Assembly: GCA_012514035.1 (NCBI GenBank)
Contig: JAAZBB010000008.1
Location: forward strand, 1 to 56,918
From: Lentisphaerota bacterium
GTDB lineage: Bacteria > Verrucomicrobiota > Kiritimatiellia > CAIQIC01 > Lenti-01
DNA length: 56,918 bases
Direction: 5' to 3'
Shown: positions 27,972 through 36,300 of the stretch, piece by piece
Position numbering within the stretch: position 1 is the first letter of the stretch
Layout of the letters: the number at the start of each line of letters is the position of its first letter
Program-made: the position numbers and the translations under genes
Notes under the pieces: model-generated
Told to the model about the DNA's origin: nothing
What the model saw: only the letters and a program-made list of their open reading frames with translations
The model's database searches: none

Positions 27972-28880
27972 ATGGACAAGACCTTAATTCAATTTCACCC
28001 AGAGGTCCGGGAAGCACTAGAAAGCCACTGCCCGGTAGTCGCCCTGGAAAGCACGCTGATTACGCATGGCCTGCCCTACCCCGTGAATCTGGAGGTGGCG
28101 GGCGGCCTGGAAAAGGCCGTTCGGAAGGCGGGCGCCGTGCCAGCCACCATTGCCGTGCTGCAAGGCCAAATCACGGTCGGACTGACGCCTGCTGAACTGG
28201 CCTATCTGGCCGAGGCTAAAAACGTCCGCAAATGCAGCCGGCGGGACTTGCCCATTGTGCTGGCCAAGAAAGGCGATGGGGCCACCACTGTGGCGGGCAC
28301 CATGATCGTCGCCCACCTGGCAGGAATCCGGATTTTCGCCACCGGGGGCATCGGAGGCGTGCACCGGGGCCATCCGTTCGATGTCAGCGCAGACCTGCTG
28401 GAACTGGCGCAAACGCCGGTGGCCGTGGTGTGCGCGGGAGCCAAGGCCATTCTGGACCTGCCCTTGACGCTGGAGGTATTGGAAACCCATGGCGTACCGG
28501 TCATCGGCTATCAATGCTCGGAATTCCCGGCCTTCTACACCCGGAGTTCCGGGCTTCCGCTGGATATCCGGTGCGACTCCTGCGACGAAGTGGCCGGGAT
28601 CATCCGGGCGCGCGACGCACTCGGATTCCGAACGGGTACGCTGGTGGCTACCCCGGTGCCGAAGAAGCACGAACTGCCCGCGCCGGTTGCGGAAGCCGCC
28701 ATCGCCCAGGCCCTGAAAGAGGCGGAAAAGCGCGGCGTGCGCGGAAAAGACGTCACCCCTTTCCTACTGGCGCGCGTCAGCGAGTTGACCCACGAAGAAA
28801 GCCGAACCGCCAACGTGGCGCTTCTGGAAAACAATGCGCGAACCGCGGCCCGCATCGCGCGGGCGCTGGGGGAAAGATAA
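27972..28880 (+). CDS. psuG: Pseudouridine-5'-phosphate glycosidase
   Basis: This 302-residue enzyme splits (or reversibly forms) the C-C glycosidic bond of pseudouridine 5'-phosphate, giving uracil and ribose 5-phosphate. Family blocks: FHPEVREALESHCPVVALES, THGLPYPVNLE, VLQGQITVGLT, KKGDGATTVAGTM, IFATGGIGGVHRG, ELPAPVAEAAI and DVTPFLLARV near the end. The start at 27972 (MDKTLIQF) matches the family's usual beginning; an ATG nine codons earlier is possible, and neither has a strong ribosome-binding site. No pseudouridine kinase gene adjoins it. Confidence 0.93.
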   Translation: MDKTLIQFHPEVREALESHCPVVALESTLITHGLPYPVNLEVAGGLEKAVRKAGAVPATIAVLQGQITVGLTPAELAYLAEAKNVRKCSRRDLPIVLAKKGDGATTVAGTMIVAHLAGIRIFATGGIGGVHRGHPFDVSADLLELAQTPVAVVCAGAKAILDLPLTLEVLETHGVPVIGYQCSEFPAFYTRSSGLPLDIRCDSCDEVAGIIRARDALGFRTGTLVATPVPKKHELPAPVAEAAIAQALKEAEKRGVRGKDVTPFLLARVSELTHEESRTANVALLENNARTAARIARALGER

Positions 28881-28954
28881 CTTTTTTTGCCGCCGGAATT
28901 ATCGTGCTGAAAGCCTTTCGCCATTCCCCGGCGGGAAGGTTTCCTTTGTCAACC

Positions 28955-30230
28955 ATTCCCGCCCTACAAGAGCAGCCACGACCACATCCGGTTTGAATTG
29001 TAGGGCTGGAACGGTCGCAGACCTTCCTGCCTGTTTTCCAGCCTTGTCCTGCCTCGAGACCCTATGCGAACCTGTCGTCATGGACAAACCGTCACCGAAC
29101 CGCAGGCACCTGAAACGCATCCCGGTCTGGATTCCCCGCGATCAAACCGTCATCTACTTTGTTACGCTTTGTTGTGATCGCCGTCGCCAGGTGTTCACCA
29201 TTGGCTCGCGTGTCCGAATCCTCCTTGAATCCCTGCTTGGCATGACGAAATCCACGCACTGGAAAGTTCCCCAGATCTGCATTATGCCTGATCATGTGCA
29301 TCTCATGATGATGCCCATGGAAGAACGGAAACAAAGCCTTTCGCGCGTGGTCCAACGCTGGAAATCATCCTCCCAGCAACGATTCACGCGCGCCGGGCTG
29401 ACGGGCCGAGTCTGGCAACGCGAGTTTTTTGACCATCTCCTTCGTTCAGATGAAAGCCTGACCGAAAAATGGCGGTATATCGAAATGAATCCGGTCAGGG
29501 CAGGACTGGCAAAGACCCCTGCGGAATATCCCTATCTTGGATCGCCAGACGAGATCCTGCAGCGCCTGATCTGATATGCAGGGATGGAGGGGATTTTGAG
29601 GCGTCCAGGCAAAGGCAGGCGGGAAGGTCTGAAGACCATTCCCGCCCTACAAGAGCAGCCACGACCACATCCGGTTTGAATTGTAGGGCTGGAACGGTCG
29701 CAGACCTTCCAGCCTGTTTTCCGGCGGGAAGGCCTTCTTCGTCAACCATTCCCGCCCTACAAGAGCAGCCACGACCGCTTCCGGTTTGGATTGTAGGGCT
29801 GGAATGGTCGCAGACCTTCCAGCCTGTTTTCCGGCGGGAAGGCCTTCTTCGTCAACCATTCCCGCCCTACAAGAGCAGCCACGACCGCTTCCGGTTTGAA
29901 TTGTAGGGCTGGAACGGTCGCAGACCTTCCAGCCTACCTTCCAGCGGGAAGGCCTCCTTCGTCAACCATTCCCGCCCTACAAGGACAGCCACGACCGCAT
30001 CCGGTTTGAATTGTAGGGCTGGAACGGTCGCAGACCTTCCAGCCATTTCCCGGCGGGAAGGCCTTCTTCGTCAACCATTCCCGCCCTACAAGAGCAGCCA
30101 CGACCGCTTCCGGTTTGAATTGTAGGGCTGGAACGGTCGCAGACCTTCCAGCCATTTCCCGGCGGGAAGGTCTCCTTTGTCAACCATTCCCGCACTACAA
30201 GAGCAGCACGACCGCTATCGGTTGGATTGA
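28955..30230. repeat. REP-like repeat cluster, 109-110 bp period, around a RAYT gene
   Basis: A unit beginning ATTCCCGCCCTACAAGAGCA occurs at 28955, then after the transposase gene at 29638, 29748, 29858, 29968, 30077 and 30186 (the last degenerate). The period is 110, 110, 110, 109 and 109 bp. Within each unit CCCTACAA pairs with TTGTAGGG, and GACCTTCCAGCC can pair with GGCGGGAAGG, giving two hairpins per unit, the structure of paired REP sequences. Copies differ by a few substitutions (for example CACATCC, CGCTTCC, CGCATCC). Confidence 0.9.
29080..29574 (+). CDS. REP-associated tyrosine transposase (RAYT, Y1 family)
   Basis: This 164-residue HUH endonuclease of the IS200/Y1 type associates with REP repeats. 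It has the metal-binding HUH motif in MPDHVHLMMMP (H72, H74) and the catalytic tyrosine in KWRYIEMNPVRAGL (Y133), with KRIPVWIPRDQTVIYFVTLC at the N-terminus. The gene is single, has no IS200-type ends of its own and is bracketed by one repeat unit upstream and six downstream. The ATG at 29080 begins the family homology; the frame upstream runs through the repeat. It should nick single-stranded repeat hairpins and could spread them. Confidence 0.9.
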   Translation: MDKPSPNRRHLKRIPVWIPRDQTVIYFVTLCCDRRRQVFTIGSRVRILLESLLGMTKSTHWKVPQICIMPDHVHLMMMPMEERKQSLSRVVQRWKSSSQQRFTRAGLTGRVWQREFFDHLLRSDESLTEKWRYIEMNPVRAGLAKTPAEYPYLGSPDEILQRLI

Positions 30231-30250
30231 AGGCAGGTTTCCAGATCCCA

Positions 30251-30300
30251 CCCGGTCAGCGACCGGGCCAACAGCCGATCCGCAAAAGGGTTCCCCTTTT
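30251..30300 (-). terminator. Hairpins downstream of the giant amylase gene
   Basis: Two stems lie 9-58 bases beyond the stop at 30309. AAAAGGG/CCCTTTT (30284-30290 and 30294-30300) ends in TTTT when read on the minus strand, and CCCGGTC/GACCGGG lies at 30251-30267. Together they are a plausible but weak terminator. Confidence 0.45.
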
Positions 30301-30308
30301 CATGCGGT

Positions 30309-33300
30309 TCAAGGCACGTGCCGGGGGATCTTGATGCGGTAGTGGCGAACGGCGTTGGCCGGATAGTCCGGGTCGATCCACTCCACGGTTTCATCCAGAT
30401 CATTAGTCACCGTGGCCAGGTACTGCCAGGAATCCGGGTCGGGCAGTTGATTGTCATTGCCCTCGATGTGGTAGATCCCGTTGGGCACCGCCAGGGAGAT
30501 CAGCTTCATGCCCTCGGGGACCTCGTACGACTCGACCCAGCCGATGTAGCTTCCGGGGGCATCCGGATCGGTACTGGCCCACCACTCATAGAAGTTCGGG
30601 AAGTGGTCGTCGTCCCAGTCGCCCATTTTGGGCTGCGTCAGGTCGCCGTCGAAATACTTGAATTCCCAATCGTCGGGGATGTCGTTGCCGTTGGCGTCCC
30701 ACGGCACCACGATGGTGGCAGTGTTGGTCACGATCACCGTGCCGTCGTTGGCGGTGAATTGCACGGTGTTGGTGGTGCCGGCGGACCCCATGTTGGTGAC
30801 CCACCAGGCAAAGGCGCCGGTGGCTGGGTTGAACGTGGCCGTAAACGGCAGCGGGCCGGAAGCCAGCTCAACCGGATTCTCGTCGGGATCGGTGGCTGTC
30901 ACGAGGAAGGCATTGGTGGTGCCGACGGCATTGGTGTAGGGGCCCGGAGGGGCAAACCCGATTTCGGGCGGGTGGTTCTCGGAATCGGCGGCGAAAAATC
31001 CGATGCTGAAGGACAGGGTATTGGTACCGACGATTTCGACCTGGCGGGTTTGCGCCTGGTTGCGCATGGGCACACTGGCGAAGCCGGCGCCGTCGTCGTC
31101 CGTCGCGGCGAGGTTGACCACCCCCTGGGACACCGCCAGTTCAATGCCGGCCACGCCTTCGGGCGTGCTGAGCGCCACCACCCCGCCGGTGGCGGTGAGG
31201 GTATCCACCAGCCCGTCCTGGCCGGTCACCAGCAGGTTCGAGAGGTCGGGCGAGAACCCATGGCGCACATAGAGCTTGCCGCCGTTCAGGGTCGGATTGA
31301 TCGCATACTGCACGGCAAACGCCGCGGCATCCGGGGCCAGGGTCACGGTTTTGACGATCTTGGAATCCGCGGAAGCGAGTTGCCAGCCGCCGGTCACGCC
31401 GTTGGTGGTCAGCGTGTAGAGCTGGTTGACATAGAGGTTGGTGTTGGCCCACCAGTCCTTCAACGCGGAGGTGCGGCGAGCGACCACGTTGGTCGTGCCG
31501 CCGGAAACGCTGATGTTGGCCGTTCCTTCTTCCTCCGTCTCGCTGCCGGCGTAGGAGGCGAGGTTTCCGATCATTTGCCGCACGCGGCCATCAGAGGAAC
31601 GCAACCAGGCAACAATCATGCGTCCGCCGATGCGCTCAAAGACAGCCGCCACGTGGCGGTTGTAGAGCACGTATTCGTTTTCGCCGTCGAGGTCGAGATC
31701 CAGGCTGGCGGTTGCCGTGGCGGAGAGGTCCCCGGCCGTGGCCGCCCATCCGTCCACCCAGGTATAAATCGCCGCCATGCGGGTCTGGTTCTGGGCAATC
31801 CGGGCGAAATCCACGAGAGTCTGGCTGTCGCTGGCCGGATTGATGTATCCGCCGAAGCTCCAGCGCGTCAGGTCGTGGTTGCTTTCGTTGTGAAACGCCG
31901 TTTCGAAAACGGAGGCATGGAGCACTTCACCGGCGAGGCGCTGGACATCCGGATGGGCCAGCGCGGCCACACGGGCCCAGGCCTGGGAGGCCAAACCGCT
32001 GACTCCCACCCGGCCGTAGGCGGTGGCGTTGGTCACGCCGGGCCGCAAGCGGAACTTCCGGTCCCGCAACCCCTCGTGGCGCGAGCTGCCGTTGTACCAG
32101 TTGTCGTAGTTTTCGTTATTGGCGTGGTTGATCCAGTCGTGCGACTGCTTCGCGCCGGCGGTATCGCCGCGGTCAATGGGCTCCCAGCTCTGCCCGGACG
32201 GCAGCGGGACGTCGCCGGCGGCGATGTCCTCGAGCGCGACCAGTTGCGTCCAGGGATGGTTGGCCAGCCAACGCAGGTTGCGGTCATAGGCATCCGCCAG
32301 GGCGCGCGTCCCGAATTCCTCCCACATGCAGAAGATGGTGGACACCTGGTCCTGGCGCCAGGCCCGGGAGCGCCGGCTGAACAATTCGCGCATCGGCAGG
32401 GCAATGCCGCCGTCATGATTGACGAACCGGTAGCCGTCCGCGGCGTTATTGATGACGAAGCTGTTCACCTGGTTGATACGGTTGATGCGATAGCCGTCGT
32501 CACCCAGCGCCACGGTGCGGCCGAACCAGTTGAACATGTGGGTGCTCTGGTCCACCAGCGTGTAGCGGAAACCCAGATTGGTGATCATGGCGAAGGCGCT
32601 GGCATCCAGCACGCGCTCCGGCGGCCAGAAAATCGAGTTACTGTTGATGCCGGCCCCATAGATGCGGTTCAGCGTGTCGGTGGCCAGCTCGGTATTGTTC
32701 CGGTTGAACGCCGGGGTGAAGTACGGCACGATGTGGTCGGCATAGGTGCTGGCCATCAGGGAGACGATATTGCTGGCCACCAGTTCGCGGATCCGGGCGT
32801 TGAGGGCGGCGCCTGAGCGGGCGGCGGGCGCATTGGTGCGGACGGGTGCCCACTCCAGGGCGCTGGCCAGCGTGGGGGTGACATGCAGATTCAGCGGCGC
32901 GCCGTACATGCCGTGGCTCTGGATCGGCCGGTGGTAGCCGGCGCCCTGTCCGTTGTCCACGATGTCATGGATGACGCTGCCGGGCTGGAGGGCCTGGTTG
33001 CCGTGGGCTAGCATCGCGATCTTCGCGGATTTGCCCATGTCGTTGTCCGCGTTCCGGCCGATCCACTGGGTCAGGACGGGATTCTGGATGATGTAATCCT
33101 GGTCGCGCCAGTAGTCGGAACAGAGCCAGGTGTTGCGGATGATGTCGGTGGTGTCGATCCGATAACCGATGTCGCCTTCGCCGGCCTTGCCGCCCACGCA
33201 GGTATTGCAGGTGCCATCCTTGGTGGTGAAGACCTGGAAGTTGAGCGTGTTGGCATTGCCGTTCCAACCGGCGTTGACCAGCGCCGCCCGGTCAATCGCA

Positions 33301-36300
33301 AATTCCACCGCATCCAGCTCGGAATTGAAATAGGCGCCCTTGAACCCGCCCGGAGCCTCCACGACGCCGGCCGCGGTCAGGCTGTCCGCCTCCGTCAAGG
33401 TATTGTTGGCGGGATTGCTATCCACATAGAGCCGGCCGTTCTGGCTGTCATAGACAGCCGCAACGGCCTCCCATTTCATGTCCGTGCGCCCGTCCACCTC
33501 GTCCGGCAATGCCGCCTCGCCGACTCCCGGGCTGTTGAAGTCAATGACCACGTAGAAATCCAGGCGCCCGTCCTCAGCATTGGCCTGCAGGTCCTGGAAG
33601 TCGATGCGGAAATAGAGTTTGCCGTTGGCGGCTCCGCCGTCGCGCATATAGAAGGCCACCATGTCGCGGGAGCTGTCGAAGCCGTCCCAGCGCCGGAAGA
33701 TGTCCACGGCCTGGGTGCCGCCGTCGTTGTAGGGATCCAGCGCGATCAGGTCGTCCAGAGTCCAATCCGTGAACTCCTGGTAGTTGGTGACGCCATTGAC
33801 AACGCCCAGCACCGGGCCGCGTCCCACGGTGATGGACCCCGGCGGAGGCGGCTGGCTGGGATCGTCGAACTCCCGCGGGTTGGTGCCGTTCTGCAGTTCC
33901 ACCAGGTTGGAGAAGCCGTCGCCGTCGGGATCGCCGGCCGCGCCATGCTCGGTGACAAGGATGATCTCACCCGTGCGCATGTTGGTGTGCCCGATCACGC
34001 CGCTGTCCCACGGGTTGAGTCCGTAGCGCACTTCCCAGCCATCGGGCAGGCCGTCGCCGTCCGTGTCGGGATTGATCGGATCGGTCTCCAGCCAGAGTTC
34101 CCCGGCGTTCCAGACGCGGTTGGAATTGGAATCACCATCAATCCAGCCGTTGAAGTTCTTGTCTTCGCCGTAGCCGTCGCTGAGGCCGTCGCCGTCGGAA
34201 TCAGGATTGTTCGGGTCGGTCTCGGTCCAGGCGGGGGTCCAGATTCCGGTGGGCCAGCTCGGGCGGCTGCACTCGTCATCGTTGGGCCCCAGGGGGCTGC
34301 CATCGCCATCGACCCAGCCGTTGCGGTTGGCGTCCTCGACGCCGTCCGGCAGACCGTCGTAATCGCTGTCGGGGTTGGACGGATCGGTGGTGGAGCCCTG
34401 CACCCGGCGCGACCGGTCGCCGCCCTTGCTGCGGCTGTCCACGCCCGGCACGGTGCAAGAATTGCCGCCATCGGTGTGATTATCCAGGGTGTTGTAGAAG
34501 GGCGGATCGAGGTCGCCCCGGAAGTTGGGCCAGCCGTCGGCATTGGTGTCGGTGTTGGTGAGGGCATGGGTTCCCGGGGTCCGCCAGCCGACCTCGAGGC
34601 CGTCTGGCAGGCCGTCGCCGTCGCTGTCGGGACTTTCCGGCAGGCTTTGGCCGAAAGCGTAGTGGACATGCACATCGCCGTTGTTCCAGCCTTCCGAGGT
34701 GGTGGACGGCAGCGGGGTCGGGGTGGTTTCCCAGGAGTCCTCCAATCCGTCATCGTCGTGGTCGAGGTCGTTGGTGGTGGTCATGTCCACGACCTGCAGC
34801 AGTTGCAGGCGGGCGGTGCGCGAGGCGGTATTGGTCTGACCCTCCGCATCCCGAACCCAGGCCGTGAACCGGTAGGTGCCCGCGGTCAGGTTGCTCCAGG
34901 TCCAGTCCCAGTACAGCGTGCTGCCGATATTGGTGGTGCCGGCAGCCCCAACCTCGCCCGCATAGCCTGCGGGCGAGGTAAAGGAGATGCCGGTTTCCAC
35001 CGCATTGGTGCCGGTGGACAGCCGGATGCGGGTTTCCCGCAGGGCCGGATTGGTCGCCAGCACTGCCGGCGGCACATCCGGCAGGATGATGACATGCAGC
35101 TTGCCGTCGCTGCCCAGTTCCGGCGGTTCCGTGACAATGATGGACGGCCGCAGTTCGCCCATGGTCCTCACTTTGCGCGTCGCGCGGATCGTGGTGCCGC
35201 GCACGCCCGTGATTTCAAAGCTATGCAGCCAGTCGGGGTTGCCGTTGTAGACATTCGGCATGGTGAAGGCGATCGTGTTTTCGTTGGGCCAGTCCCATTG
35301 GTGGGAGATGTTGATATCGTCGTGGGAAAGCACGACGCCGTTCGCCGGATCGCCGCCGTTTTCGGCGCTGTTGAGCTTGATGGTAAAGAGCGCCAGGGCC
35401 TCTTCGTCGTTCAGGTCCGCGGCGAACCGCGAGGAATACTTCACCCGGATCTCCCAGCCGGCTTCGACATAGTCGCCGTCCTGCGGCGGCCAGTCGAAAT
35501 AGAGGCGGCTGGCGTCGCCGCGGGGCTGCACGTTGCGCGTCAATTCGCGGTAATGGCCTTGGGCCTGCGACAGCCCGGCGTTGGTCCAGGCCGTCTTGTC
35601 GGCGCTGGACCATTCGCGCAGGCGCACGCGGATCGTGGCGTTGCCGTTGGTTGGCAGGTTGGCGTAGTTGAACCGCCAGGCCTGCGGATGGGTTTGGCTC
35701 ATGTCTTCGGGCGTTACGGAATAGGCCTTCTGCCAGGCGGCATAGACGTTCCCGTTGCCGTTGGACTTGCTGGTGGCGCTGTCATCGTTGGTGGGATCAT
35801 CATCCTCGATGCGGTACCAGACCTCGCGCACGGTCGGATCTGTGCGTACCACCACGCCGTATTCCGTGCCGGAGAGGATGTCGCCATTATTCGCAGGCCA
35901 CTGAATGATGCCCTGCGGCGTCTCTGCGTCCAAATAGAAGGTTTGCTTGAAGGTGTTGTAGATCGCCGCCCCGTCGGCGCGGTTCACGAACGCCCGGGCG
36001 GAAACCAGGTGGAATCCGTCCTTCAGCCCGGTGCGGGTTTCGCCGTAGTCGGCATGGGGCCGGTATTGGACGATCGCCGCGTTGAAGTTGGCAATCTGGA
36101 ATTCGGTCAGCATTTTGTGCTTGAGGGTGATTTCCTCGGCGCTGCCGGGCCAGACCGTATACCAGTCGTTTTCTTCCCCGTCCTGGGCATTGAACACGCT
36201 GGCCTTGTAGCGGAACACGGTGCCGGCAGGCATCGGCGGTACCATGACCTCCCACCAGTCGGTGGCACCGTCGCCATCCCCCACCCAACTGGCCTCGATC

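Noticed and set aside
28955-30230. Regular repeats that could suggest a CRISPR array
   Set aside because: Whole 110-bp units are repeated with no unique spacers, and a RAYT gene, not cas genes, is present.
30318-32816. 832-codon plus-strand frame opposite the giant amylase gene
   Set aside because: Antisense shadow: biased composition, no ribosome-binding site, while the minus frame carries clear domains.
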